The notes under the pieces are model-generated. The model made no database searches. It was not told where the DNA came from and was given only the letters and a program-made list of their open reading frames with translations. 64,000 nt of DNA. It comes from Bacteroidales bacterium. GTDB lineage: Bacteria; Bacteroidota; Bacteroidia; Bacteroidales; UBA932. Positions 24,985 to 34,136 of the stretch are shown here, piece after piece. A program made the translations under genes and the position numbers. The stretch spans positions 1 through 64,000 of the forward strand of contig JAFYYM010000097.1 in assembly GCA_017557535.1 (NCBI GenBank). Reading direction: 5' to 3'. How positions within the stretch are numbered: position 1 is the first letter of the stretch; each line of letters starts with the position of its first letter.

Positions 24985-26211
24985 ATGAAACGATCCTTTA
25001 TTCTCACCACAATAATCCTTTACTTCTGCCACGGAATCATCATGGGGTATTCCGACCACAGGAGAGCTAACCTCGACTCACTTGAGAACGTGGTTGTAAA
25101 ATACACTCCGGAAGCGATCGGGAAAGCCTCTGAGGAAGAACTCAAGGACCTGGTCAACGCCTATGATAACTTGATGAACGGGTATCTCCAGATCAACCGT
25201 GAGCGAAGCATGCTGTTCGCCCGCAAGCAGATAGACCTTGCCTCCAGGAAAGGGTGGCTGACGAAAAAGTCAGATGCTGAGAAAACCATTGGAAAGCACT
25301 ACTGGGGTTCAGGGCAATACGACAGCGCGATGTTCTACTTCAACCTGGCCCTCAAGGATGTGGACAGGATCGCTGAGATAGCGGCTGACCCGCAAAACCC
25401 ACAAGGATACAATCAGGAAAATGTAGATGACTCTTATTCCAGCCTTTACGGAGCCATTGGCAACTGCCTCAACATGATGGACTCCATCCCGCAGGCGATG
25501 GAATACTACCGTAAGGCCGGCGAGATATTCGAGAAACATGGCTGGAATGAGAGCAGCGCCATCCTTTACTATAACATGGGAGAGACCTGGAGGGAAGAGA
25601 AAGACTTCAAACAGGCGAAGGAGTGTTACGACACATCCCTGAAATATGCCCTAGCATCTGGCGACTCGCTCCAGATCTCATCCGCCATGAAGGGATTGGG
25701 AAATCTGTGGCTGGACCTTGGCAAGACCCGTAAGGCTTTCAAATATCTAAAGGAAGCAGACAAGTATTATTCCCTGCATGAGGATCAGGAATTCAGAGCG
25801 AGAATAGAGACTCTAGACCTCTTGGGCAAAGTGCTGTCGCAACAAAAGAAACAATTCAGAATCATTACCTTAGGCTCAATCTCCTTGGCAATACTGGCTA
25901 TAATTCTCCTCGCTGTCGGACGTAAGGCTTGGATATTCCGAAGGCAGAGGGATGCCGCCGATGCCGTGATTGACGAGGCTCTGGAAGACAGCATGGAATC
26001 CGAGGAACATGAGGTGGAATCTTTCCTCACGAAAAGGGAAGAAGAGATTCTTCCGCTTATAGCCGAAGGCATGACCAGTCCACAGATAGCGGAGAAATTG
26101 TTCCTCAGCATAGCAACCATCAAATGGTATCGGAAAAAGCTCCTTCAGAAGTTCGAGGTCGCCAATACCGCGGAATTAATCTCAAAAGCGAAGGAGAAAG
26201 GACTGATATAG
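24985..26211 (+). CDS. TPR-repeat membrane regulator with LuxR-type HTH
   Basis: A 408-residue protein with a signal sequence (about 1-21), a TPR-rich periplasmic region (about 90-285; repeats such as GQYDSAMFYFNLAL, DSIPQAMEYYRKAGEIF, KDFKQAKECYDTSLKYA and KTRKAFKYLKEADKYY), one membrane span (about 293-312) and a cytoplasmic C-terminus ending in a LuxR helix-turn-helix (about 345-405, LTKREEEILPLIAEGMTSPQIAEKL). This is a common Bacteroidota design for a membrane-bound regulator. Its targets are unknown. It has TATATTTC 4 bases before the ATG and TATCTTTG at 24881-24888, so its promoter is not certain. Confidence 0.9.
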   Translation: MKRSFILTTIILYFCHGIIMGYSDHRRANLDSLENVVVKYTPEAIGKASEEELKDLVNAYDNLMNGYLQINRERSMLFARKQIDLASRKGWLTKKSDAEKTIGKHYWGSGQYDSAMFYFNLALKDVDRIAEIAADPQNPQGYNQENVDDSYSSLYGAIGNCLNMMDSIPQAMEYYRKAGEIFEKHGWNESSAILYYNMGETWREEKDFKQAKECYDTSLKYALASGDSLQISSAMKGLGNLWLDLGKTRKAFKYLKEADKYYSLHEDQEFRARIETLDLLGKVLSQQKKQFRIITLGSISLAILAIILLAVGRKAWIFRRQRDAADAVIDEALEDSMESEEHEVESFLTKREEEILPLIAEGMTSPQIAEKLFLSIATIKWYRKKLLQKFEVANTAELISKAKEKGLI

Positions 26212-26235
26212 CCGAAAATACACTATATTAGCGAT

Positions 26236-26658
26236 ATGGCAAAAATCTACGTGGCGTCAAGTTGGCGCAACCCCTATCAACCAGAAGTGGTGAGGCGTCT
26301 CCTTGATGCCGGACATGAAGTGTATGATTTCCGTAACCCTGTCGCCAACCCCGGCGGTTTCCACTGGTCAGACATTTCCGATGACTGGCAAGAATGGGAC
26401 GTTGAGAGTTACATCGGCAACCTTGACCATCCGATAGCCGAGAAAGGTTTCAAGGCGGACTTCGACGCGATGCTCTGGGCGGACACATGCGTGCTGGTGC
26501 TTCCATGCGGCCGCTCGGCTCACACTGAGGCCGGATGGTTCGCCGGAAAGGGCTTTAAGACAATTGTTTACATCCCCGAGAAACAGGAGCCGGAACTGAT
26601 GTACAAATTATTTGACAAGGTCGTGGGCTCAATAGACGACCTGCTTGAGGCAATATAA
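26236..26658 (+). CDS. nucleoside 2-deoxyribosyltransferase-like protein
   Basis: A 140-residue Rossmann-type protein: MAKIYVASSWRN, LLDAGHEVYDFRNP, FDAMLWADTCVLVLPCGRSAHTEAGWFAGKG and KTIVYIP match the nucleoside 2-deoxyribosyltransferase fold, with the family's D-x-x-x-x-A-D and S-x-x-x-E-x-G elements. Such enzymes swap or remove bases on deoxynucleosides; several small relatives have other N-glycosidic substrates. It starts 24 bases after the TPR regulator and is followed by the GH92 gene with a 19-base gap, so co-transcription is possible. Confidence 0.85.
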   Translation: MAKIYVASSWRNPYQPEVVRRLLDAGHEVYDFRNPVANPGGFHWSDISDDWQEWDVESYIGNLDHPIAEKGFKADFDAMLWADTCVLVLPCGRSAHTEAGWFAGKGFKTIVYIPEKQEPELMYKLFDKVVGSIDDLLEAI

Positions 26659-26677
26659 TAACACAAATACAAACCAA

Positions 26678-29383
26678 ATGATTTTTAAGTCTTTAAGGAA
26701 GACGGTCCTATCGGCGCTGGTCCTCCTTCTTTTGCCCGCGGCCGTCGTGGCGGCACCCGGTAATATCGCTCAAAAAGCCAAAGTCACATCCTCAGGAAGC
26801 CTTTCCGAGGCTTTCGACGCAAGTAATGTGACTGACGGGAGAGTCATGTGGGAAAACACCGGGGAATGGGCCTGCAAAGGTCATGTGACAAGCTGGGGCG
26901 AAATGTACTTGCCCTGGGTCAGGCTCGACTGGGACGAAGATGTCACAGTGAGCAGGGTAGTCGTTTATGACCGCCCCTCCATGGAAGAACACCTTTCCGG
27001 AGGAACCCTGCTGTTCAGCGACGGAAGCCGTCTCAGTGTGACGGCCATTCCCAATGACGGCAGCCCGAAAGAACTTGTATTCGAGCCCAAAAACATTCGG
27101 TGGATCCGTTTCGACGCCACCGACGGTAATGGCAAGAACATAGGCCTCAGCGAGATCGAGGTCTTCCCTTATGAGCCGGAAGAAGGAGACTTCACAAATT
27201 GGGTTGATCCCCTGATCGAAACCACCAGAGGCAGATGGTTTTACTGCACCCCCGGAGGACGGCCCATGGGAATGGTCGCGGCTCATGCTTTCAACAGGGT
27301 GAAAAACCAAGGTGGAGGCGGCTACAATTATAATTTCCCCTATATTCTCGGATTCTCACAAATCAACGACTGGATGATCTCCGGACTGAATATCATGCCT
27401 ATCGAGGGTGAAGTGAACCCTCTCCTTGGGATGGAAGGATGGAAGTCAGGCTTCAGTCACGAGAGCGAGACCATACATCCTGGGTACCATAAGCTTTATT
27501 TGGACAGGTACAAGACATGGGTAGAGTACACAGCGACCGACAGGGTGGCTTTGTACAGGCTTTCCTATGCTCCAGGGAGCCGTCCAGGACTGCTGGTTGA
27601 CGCAGGCAGCGTCCTCGGGAGTTGCACCATGCGGGACGCCGTTTTGAACAAGGTGGACGAACATACCGTAGAGGGCCATTTCATGACAACTGACAGGTTC
27701 TGGGGAGGTCCTGACGAGATAGGGCTATATTTCGTTTTGAAGTCAGACGCTCCGATCACGGATGCCGAGAGTTGGACCGCGAAATGGAGGGAACCTGACC
27801 CTTGGATTGTGACAGGTGATGGAGCCGGGATTCTTCTCCGATTCGACAAGGATGTGGTAAACGTGAAGATAGCCATGTCCTACACAAGTGTCGAGAATGC
27901 GAGAGAAAACCTGGCAGCTGAGGCTCCCGGATGGGATTTTGACGCCGTGGCGAAGGAGAGTGAGGCCATCTGGAACGAGGCCTTCGGAAAGATAGAGGTC
28001 AGTGGCGGCACCCATGAGCAAAAAGTCAAGTTCTACACTGATCTTTGGCACGTGCTGCTCGGAAGGCATAAGATAAACGATGTCAATGGGTTCTATCCGG
28101 ATTATACCCACGGGAAATATGTCAACAACCGTACTTCGGCTCCAATGAGGGTATTGAGACTGCCTTTGAAAGAGGATGGAACTCCCGTACACAATATGTA
28201 CGGTTTCGATTCGCTCTGGCTCAGCCAGTGGAACCTCAACACGCTCTGGGGCTTGGCGTGGCCGGAGATATTGGATGACTTCTCCGCTTGTCTTGTCCAA
28301 TACGCAGCCAACGGAGGACTTCTGCCGAGGGGCGCATGTGCCGGAGGCTATTCATTCATAATGACAGGCTGCCCTGCCAGCAATATGATAACCAGCACTT
28401 TCCTGAAAGGAATTCTCACTAAGACAGATCCCGAGGAAGCCTTCCAGGCTGTGAAACGCAATCATCTTCCTGGAGGAATGATGAGTTTCGACAGCTCCTC
28501 CAACCTGGAGTTCTACATTGAGAAAGGTTGGTGTCCGGACAACGCCGGAAAAACCCTTGAGTGGGCTTTCCAGGACTGGGGACTCAGCCGTATGGCGAAA
28601 AAACTCGGCCACGAAGACGACGCTCGGGAATTCGAACGCCGGTCGCACGGATGGACAGCCCTATTCGACCCTGAGGAAAGTCTCGTTTTCCCGAAAGACA
28701 AAGACGGTAATTGGGTTCATAAAGAACCTCTCAACGGAAAAGGATGGGTTGAGGCCAATGCCTGGCAGGCCACTTGGTCAGTTTCCCACGACATCGGCAC
28801 TCTCGTGAAGCTCATGGGAGGTAAAGACAGGTTCTGCGACAAATTGAACGAGGCTTTCGAGAAGTCCAAGGACTTTGATTTCGTCTACGCCTACAGCAGC
28901 GGTTATGTCAGCTACGCCAACCAGCCCGGCTGCTCAAACGCTCATGTCTTCTCTCATGCGGGGAAACCATGGATGACCCAGTATTGGGTACGGAGGGTTA
29001 ACGAGCAAGCCTACGGGGGTACCACTCCTGATCTTGGCTATGGAGGTCATGACGAGGACCAGGGCCAAATGGGTGGTATCAGCGCCCTCATGTCCATAGG
29101 CCTCTTCAGTGTGACCGGAACAGAGACCGACACTCCTTGCTACGACATCACATCGCCTGTGTTCGACAAGGTGGTCATACACCTGAACCAGGACTACTAT
29201 CCCGGGAAAGAGTTCGCAATCAAGGTGAAAGGCAATCCTGACTGTTACATCCAGAACGCCCGCCTGAACGGCCGGAACTGGAAATGGTCACAGTTCAGCC
29301 ATGAGGAATTCGCCAAGGGCGGCGTCCTTGAACTCACCCTTGGTCCAAAACCAGCGACCTCTTGGGGAAGCCTGAAATATTAA
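26678..29383 (+). CDS. GH92 family alpha-mannosidase
   Basis: A 901-residue secreted enzyme with a signal peptide (about 1-25), an F5/8 discoidin-like carbohydrate-binding domain (about 30-170) and a GH92 domain from VDPLIETTRGRWFYCTPGGRPMGM onward. GH92 enzymes are calcium-dependent exo-alpha-mannosidases, mostly acting on N-glycans or yeast mannan. The region usually read as GNEDxGQMSAW is here GGHDEDQGQMGG, still with acidic residues, so this is a divergent subgroup and its linkage preference is open. I chose the ATG at 26678 because it starts the signal peptide. The isomerase gene follows after 4 bases. Confidence 0.9.
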   Translation: MIFKSLRKTVLSALVLLLLPAAVVAAPGNIAQKAKVTSSGSLSEAFDASNVTDGRVMWENTGEWACKGHVTSWGEMYLPWVRLDWDEDVTVSRVVVYDRPSMEEHLSGGTLLFSDGSRLSVTAIPNDGSPKELVFEPKNIRWIRFDATDGNGKNIGLSEIEVFPYEPEEGDFTNWVDPLIETTRGRWFYCTPGGRPMGMVAAHAFNRVKNQGGGGYNYNFPYILGFSQINDWMISGLNIMPIEGEVNPLLGMEGWKSGFSHESETIHPGYHKLYLDRYKTWVEYTATDRVALYRLSYAPGSRPGLLVDAGSVLGSCTMRDAVLNKVDEHTVEGHFMTTDRFWGGPDEIGLYFVLKSDAPITDAESWTAKWREPDPWIVTGDGAGILLRFDKDVVNVKIAMSYTSVENARENLAAEAPGWDFDAVAKESEAIWNEAFGKIEVSGGTHEQKVKFYTDLWHVLLGRHKINDVNGFYPDYTHGKYVNNRTSAPMRVLRLPLKEDGTPVHNMYGFDSLWLSQWNLNTLWGLAWPEILDDFSACLVQYAANGGLLPRGACAGGYSFIMTGCPASNMITSTFLKGILTKTDPEEAFQAVKRNHLPGGMMSFDSSSNLEFYIEKGWCPDNAGKTLEWAFQDWGLSRMAKKLGHEDDAREFERRSHGWTALFDPEESLVFPKDKDGNWVHKEPLNGKGWVEANAWQATWSVSHDIGTLVKLMGGKDRFCDKLNEAFEKSKDFDFVYAYSSGYVSYANQPGCSNAHVFSHAGKPWMTQYWVRRVNEQAYGGTTPDLGYGGHDEDQGQMGGISALMSIGLFSVTGTETDTPCYDITSPVFDKVVIHLNQDYYPGKEFAIKVKGNPDCYIQNARLNGRNWKWSQFSHEEFAKGGVLELTLGPKPATSWGSLKY

Positions 29384-29387
29384 AGAC

Positions 29388-31097
29388 ATGAGAACGCCTA
29401 ATTACGACAAAACCCCAGCGACACCGGTAGAAGGCAACATCTTCATCGGATGGGAGAATATAATTCCGGAAATCCAAGCTGTAGCGGCCGGACGGCAAGT
29501 CATAGTGGAGACTTATCCCGGAGTTTATGAAGATGAGATAATCAAGGTGTTTTCCGAGGCTTTAGGTCCCGTGGTGAATACAAGGTCCTTGATGAGAAGC
29601 GAGGAGGATATTCGTTCCATGACCCAACCCTTCATGACTGACGATGTCCTGTTCGGGTACCTCACCTCGCTGAGAATCAACGACTTCTTTAACGAAGCCA
29701 AACTCACCGCCGCCAGGAACTCAACCCCTAAGGTGATAGTCGGCGTCGGAGCGTCTTTAGTGGCTGGAGAGAACGCCCTTATAGTCTACACCGACATGGC
29801 GAGGTGGGAGATACAGCGCAGGATGCGCCTCCATGAGGTCAAGGGTATCGGGGTGGACAACCATTCCGACGCTGTCAGCATCCAGTATAAAAGAGGATTA
29901 TTCATAGACTGGAGGATAAGTGACATCCACAAGGACAGTCTGTTCGGCAAGGTGGACTTATGGCTCGACACAAACGATCCGACCAGGCCGAAAATGATTG
30001 ACAAAGAGACTTTTATCCAAGGCATAGACAAGACAGTGGGCTCACCTTTCAGAGTGGTTCCTTTCTTCGATCCCGCTCCTTGGGGAGGACAATGGATGAA
30101 AGAGGTATGCGACCTCAATCCGGATAAACCCAACTACGGTTGGTGCTTTGACTGTGTCCCTGAGGAGAACAGCCTACTATTTAATGTCAGTGGCGAGTTG
30201 TTTGAGATTCCATCGCAAGATCTTGTCTTACTACGAAGCAGAAAACTGCTCGGTGGGCCTGTGGAAAGCCGTTTCGGGAAAGATTTCCCGATCCGGTTCG
30301 ACTTCCTGGACACCATCGGGGGAGGTAACCTGAGTCTTCAGGTTCACCCTACCACCCAATTCATCAAGGAGAGTTTCGGTCTGCCTTACACTCAGGATGA
30401 GAGTTACTACCTGATGGACGCCAATGAGGATGCCGTGGTGTACCTTGGACTCAAAACCGGGATAAATCCGGAGGAAATGCTCTCCGACTTAAGAGCTGCC
30501 CAGAGAGGGGAGATGGTATTCGATGCGGAGAAATATGTCAACAAGATTCCGGCGAGCAAACACGACCACTTCCTCATCCCTGCCGGGACGATACACTGCT
30601 CAGGGGCTGGAAGTATGGTACTTGAGATAAGCGCCACTCCTAACATATTCACTTTCAAACTATGGGACTGGGGGCGGCTTGGCTTGGACGGAAAACCGAG
30701 ACCCATCAACATCGAGAGGGGCTCAAAGGTCATCCAATGGGACAGGGACACAGATTATGTGGAAAAGAATCTCCACAATCATTTCGAGCCGATATCAAAA
30801 GGAGATGGATGGGAAGAAATACGCACAGGTCTCCATCCATACGAGTTTATTGAGACAAGAAGGACACTGTTCTCATGCCCGGTGACTTTCAACACGGGAG
30901 GAGGAGTGAATGTGCTCAACCTGGTTGAAGGAGAAGAGGCTATGGTCACCAGCCCTTCCTGCGCCTTCCCTCCCTTCGTCGTCCACTACGCCGAGACTTT
31001 CATCATCCCCGCTTGGCTCGGGGAATATGTGATCGCCCCATCAGGAGCCGCCAAAGGCGGGTCGTGCATGGTCATTAAAGCCAATGTCAGGTTCTAA
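29388..31097 (+). CDS. manA: class I mannose-6-phosphate isomerase with N-terminal extension
   Basis: A 569-residue protein. The C-terminal two thirds (about 200-569) is a class I phosphomannose isomerase with the zinc-site segments NLSLQVHPTTQF, AGTIHCSGAGSMVLEI and downstream FTFKLWDWGR. Ahead of it is a domain of about 190 residues with a nucleotide-kinase feel (VIVETYPGVYEDEI); this longer form is common in Bacteroidota. The reaction converts mannose 6-phosphate to fructose 6-phosphate in the cytoplasm. It sits between the GH92 mannosidase and a ROK kinase: mannose is released, phosphorylated and isomerised by these three gene products. Confidence 0.88.
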   Translation: MRTPNYDKTPATPVEGNIFIGWENIIPEIQAVAAGRQVIVETYPGVYEDEIIKVFSEALGPVVNTRSLMRSEEDIRSMTQPFMTDDVLFGYLTSLRINDFFNEAKLTAARNSTPKVIVGVGASLVAGENALIVYTDMARWEIQRRMRLHEVKGIGVDNHSDAVSIQYKRGLFIDWRISDIHKDSLFGKVDLWLDTNDPTRPKMIDKETFIQGIDKTVGSPFRVVPFFDPAPWGGQWMKEVCDLNPDKPNYGWCFDCVPEENSLLFNVSGELFEIPSQDLVLLRSRKLLGGPVESRFGKDFPIRFDFLDTIGGGNLSLQVHPTTQFIKESFGLPYTQDESYYLMDANEDAVVYLGLKTGINPEEMLSDLRAAQRGEMVFDAEKYVNKIPASKHDHFLIPAGTIHCSGAGSMVLEISATPNIFTFKLWDWGRLGLDGKPRPINIERGSKVIQWDRDTDYVEKNLHNHFEPISKGDGWEEIRTGLHPYEFIETRRTLFSCPVTFNTGGGVNVLNLVEGEEAMVTSPSCAFPPFVVHYAETFIIPAWLGEYVIAPSGAAKGGSCMVIKANVRF

Positions 31098-31114
31098 ACA
31101 GCAGATCGCCGGAT

Positions 31115-32215
31115 ATGAACGATAATACAAACAGGGTCATAATGACCCTTGACGCGGGAGGCACGAACTTCGTTTTCTCAGGGATGGAAGATGGGAGAGA
31201 GATTGTGCGGCCAATGACCATTCCCGCCGTGTCAGACAACAGTCAAGCCTGTCTGGAATTAATAGCAGAGGGATTCTCACGCGTAAAGAAAGAGTGCCCT
31301 TCAGCCCCAGTGGCCATCAGTTTCGCATTCCCGGGACCGGCGGACTATGAGCATGGGATAATCGGTGATCTGCCCAACTTCCCTGGCTTCAGGGGAGGTG
31401 TCGCGCTTGGACCCTATCTGGAAAACCGATTCAAGATCCCGGTGTTTATCAACAACGACGGAAACTTGTTCGCTTTAGGAGAGGCGGCATTCGGAATATT
31501 ACCGGAAATCAATGCCGCACTCGAGGCCGCCGGATCGGAAAAGCGTTACAAAAACCTGCTCGGAATCACGCTGGGGACGGGTTTTGGCGCTGGAGTCGTA
31601 ACAAACGGCACTTTATTGACCGGAGACAATGGCTGTGGTGGAGACGTTTGGCTTATGCGCCACCCGGATGAGCCGGAACTCATCTTAGAGGAAGATGTTA
31701 GCATAAGGGCCGTCATACGATCCTACGGTCTCATGTCCGGAGAAGACACTTCCGGTCTCACTCCGAAGGACATCTTCGATATCGCCAAAGGAATACACCC
31801 CGGAAACGTCGAGGCTGCCAAAGAGAGTTTCGCCTCACTTGGCCGTCACGCCGCCCATGGCATAGTCCACGCCCTCGACATCGTCGATGGAATCGTGGTG
31901 ATAGGAGGTGGGTTGTCAGGAGCATCTGAATTCTTCATGCCGTCACTGATCCAAGAAGCGCGCAGGTCTGTAGCGACAAGGTCCGGAGCCAAATTCCCTT
32001 GCCTTCAGAGCGAGTTGTTCGACTTGACCGACAAAAACGGAAGGGCTGGATTCCTGAAAGACGAGTCCACGGTCGTGACTGTTCCCGGAACAGATAAGAC
32101 AACCCGATACGACTCGGTTAAGAAAACAGGAATAGCCATATCAAGGCTCGGAGCGAGCCGGGCCATATCCCTGGGAGCCTATGCCTTCGCGATGAAAGCT
32201 TTGGGGATTGATTAG
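31115..32215 (+). CDS. ROK-family sugar kinase (probable mannokinase/glucokinase)
   Basis: A 366-residue kinase with the phosphate-binding loop LDAGGTNFVFSG, the catalytic segment FINNDGNLFALGEAAFG, the GITLGTGFGAGVV motif and VVIGGGLSGASEF. The usual ROK zinc motif (CxCGxxGCxE) is absent; at its place is GCGGDVWLMRHPDEPELILEED. It is longer than typical ROK kinases (about 300-320). From its neighbours I infer mannose as substrate. It ends exactly where the convergent gene at 32216 ends. Confidence 0.88.
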   Translation: MNDNTNRVIMTLDAGGTNFVFSGMEDGREIVRPMTIPAVSDNSQACLELIAEGFSRVKKECPSAPVAISFAFPGPADYEHGIIGDLPNFPGFRGGVALGPYLENRFKIPVFINNDGNLFALGEAAFGILPEINAALEAAGSEKRYKNLLGITLGTGFGAGVVTNGTLLTGDNGCGGDVWLMRHPDEPELILEEDVSIRAVIRSYGLMSGEDTSGLTPKDIFDIAKGIHPGNVEAAKESFASLGRHAAHGIVHALDIVDGIVVIGGGLSGASEFFMPSLIQEARRSVATRSGAKFPCLQSELFDLTDKNGRAGFLKDESTVVTVPGTDKTTRYDSVKKTGIAISRLGASRAISLGAYAFAMKALGID

Positions 32216-34069
32216 CTACTCAACTTCGATAATCGAATATATCTCCAAGGATGGCACCTTGAAGATGGCTTTGCCACCTTTATACTTGAATCTCAACTCC
32301 TTCCCTTCTGGCTGGCAGACTATCCGGGAAGGTTTCTCGGGAAGTGTCAAGGAAACTTCGATGTCTTTTACCGGATCGATAGAATCGAGGATGGGGATAT
32401 TTCTATGGTCGCCCGAGGTATTTACAAGATGAACCTGAAGAGTCCCATTCAACCGCCTCAAAGAGACATCCACGTAAGGAGAGGAAAGAACTTCCACCAT
32501 AGGCTCTGGAAACAACTCATTCACAAGCACATTGACTCTGGCCCTGATACCGTCAGAGCCCTTTCCGGACTCATAATCACCGGCGATCTCCGTGGGTATG
32601 AATCCGATCTTTCCAGAGCCTAGACCTGAGCTGAACCATTCGGATTCCTTCAGCCCTATTCCGGAAGCCGAGGAGAAGAACTCCGCCATGCTATTGCCCA
32701 CGACAAGAAGGGACCCTCCCTCCTTGACATATTGCAGAAGATCATCCCTGAACACCTCAGAGAGTGTCTCGCACTCGGGGACGACAATGAGCGGGAAGCG
32801 GCTCAAATCCGGAAGCAGGGAAGCTTCCCCGAGAAGATCCACACTGTACTGAGCCTCCAACAGACAATTCATTATCCCTGCGGCACCGCCCGTGAAATTG
32901 GGGAACAACGCTCCAGGATTGCCAGGGATATTCCTGTGTTGATAGTCGTAAGTGGACAGAAGAACGGCAACCTGGGGAACCGAGACAGAATGGTGGCAAT
33001 ACTTCTGTCTTGCCCTGGCGAAAACAGCCACGTCCGCCATCGAGGTCAGTTTGTCCAAATTAAGCGACCCATCTTTATTTTGGGTGTAATATGCCTGAAA
33101 ACCACCACCTTGCGAGAGAGTAACAGCAGCCTCTCTCATCAGTTGGACTGAAGTTTTCTGCCTGCGGGCCTCTCCGTTTCCGGCGAAACTCCAAGCCATC
33201 AAGTCCCATGGAACGCCTTGCCATGCGAGATATCGCGCGGCCACTCTCGCCGAATTAACGCTGTTTGTGGGAGAGTAATCACCGGACAGGAAATCCACGG
33301 GAGACGACACCGGTTCTGCCATGTGATGGGTATAAGCCCAGTTGCTGCATATTTGGAAATCAGGATATTCGCTCCGGACAGCGGCGATATAATGACGGAG
33401 ATATTTACGGAAAGCTTCCCTGCAGAACTGTTTCCACTCGTACCAATGGGGTTCCTCGGGAGAGGTAGGAGCGCCATAGCCAGTCTCCTCCTTAAAGAGC
33501 CTGACAGCCTTCTCGCTATAATCAAGAGTGGTGGCCCAGCACTCGCCATCGACCCATATGCCATCGACTTGATACTTTCCGGCCAGTTCCTTAAGCTGTG
33601 GGATAAGCAATTTGTCCACATACGGCCCAAAAACGGAAGTTATTCCGTCACTGGGATTTCCAGCCGGATCTTTGATGGCCCATTCAGGATGGAGCTCGAC
33701 CGACCTGGAATCCCACACCCCGGAGTAATGCATGTACAAGCCTACACCCCTTTCAGCAGTCACTTTTCTCCAGACAACGAGAGGATCGTTAACAAGTCCC
33801 GGCGCCGGATTCCCGACCGTTGTCGGATAGCTTGAATACCCGGGATGGCCCTTACAGTCCACCTGGATGTAATCAGGATGGACCATGTCAAGGATTGTCC
33901 CGACCATCTCGGGCGTGGTGTTGGCGCCTATATTCTTGTTGGCCGCACCAGCATGGAAATCGAAATGAATACCGAGAAAACTCTGATCACGGCGAAGCCG
34001 CTCCTGGCCGGAGACTAAACCGGAGCTTAGGAGTATTGTGAGAAAATAAAGAAAAATCCTCTGTTTCAT
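32216..34069 (-). CDS. putative glycoside hydrolase (GHL6/beta-galactosidase-trimerisation type)
   Basis: A 617-residue secreted protein with a signal peptide (about 1-21). Residues about 30-340 look like a TIM barrel of the GHL6/fucosidase-like kind (LGIHFDFHAG, GVGLYMHYSGVWDS, KYQVDGIWVDGECWATT, AWSFAGNGEARRQKTS), where Asp and Glu of VDGECW are the best candidates for catalysis. Residues about 360-510 form a flavodoxin/amidotransferase-like domain as in beta-galactosidase trimerisation domains (LIVVPECETLSE, GGSLLVVGNS), followed by a beta-rich C-terminus. The substrate is not known; location next to the GH92 module suggests host or plant glycan. Confidence 0.75.
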   Translation of the reverse strand: MKQRIFLYFLTILLSSGLVSGQERLRRDQSFLGIHFDFHAGAANKNIGANTTPEMVGTILDMVHPDYIQVDCKGHPGYSSYPTTVGNPAPGLVNDPLVVWRKVTAERGVGLYMHYSGVWDSRSVELHPEWAIKDPAGNPSDGITSVFGPYVDKLLIPQLKELAGKYQVDGIWVDGECWATTLDYSEKAVRLFKEETGYGAPTSPEEPHWYEWKQFCREAFRKYLRHYIAAVRSEYPDFQICSNWAYTHHMAEPVSSPVDFLSGDYSPTNSVNSARVAARYLAWQGVPWDLMAWSFAGNGEARRQKTSVQLMREAAVTLSQGGGFQAYYTQNKDGSLNLDKLTSMADVAVFARARQKYCHHSVSVPQVAVLLSTYDYQHRNIPGNPGALFPNFTGGAAGIMNCLLEAQYSVDLLGEASLLPDLSRFPLIVVPECETLSEVFRDDLLQYVKEGGSLLVVGNSMAEFFSSASGIGLKESEWFSSGLGSGKIGFIPTEIAGDYESGKGSDGIRARVNVLVNELFPEPMVEVLSSPYVDVSLRRLNGTLQVHLVNTSGDHRNIPILDSIDPVKDIEVSLTLPEKPSRIVCQPEGKELRFKYKGGKAIFKVPSLEIYSIIEVE

Positions 34070-34123
34070 GGTTTCAGTTTGTTCTTTTCATACAATATAG
34101 TGACTTTTTGTGAATTATCTGTG

Positions 34124-34131
34124 TAACTTTG
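34124..34131 (+). promoter_or_regulatory. candidate -7 promoter element (TAACTTTG)
   Basis: TAACTTTG matches TAnnTTTG and lies 5 bases before the ATG at 34137, so the efflux transcript may be leaderless. Confidence 0.45.
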
Positions 34132-34136
34132 GAGTC

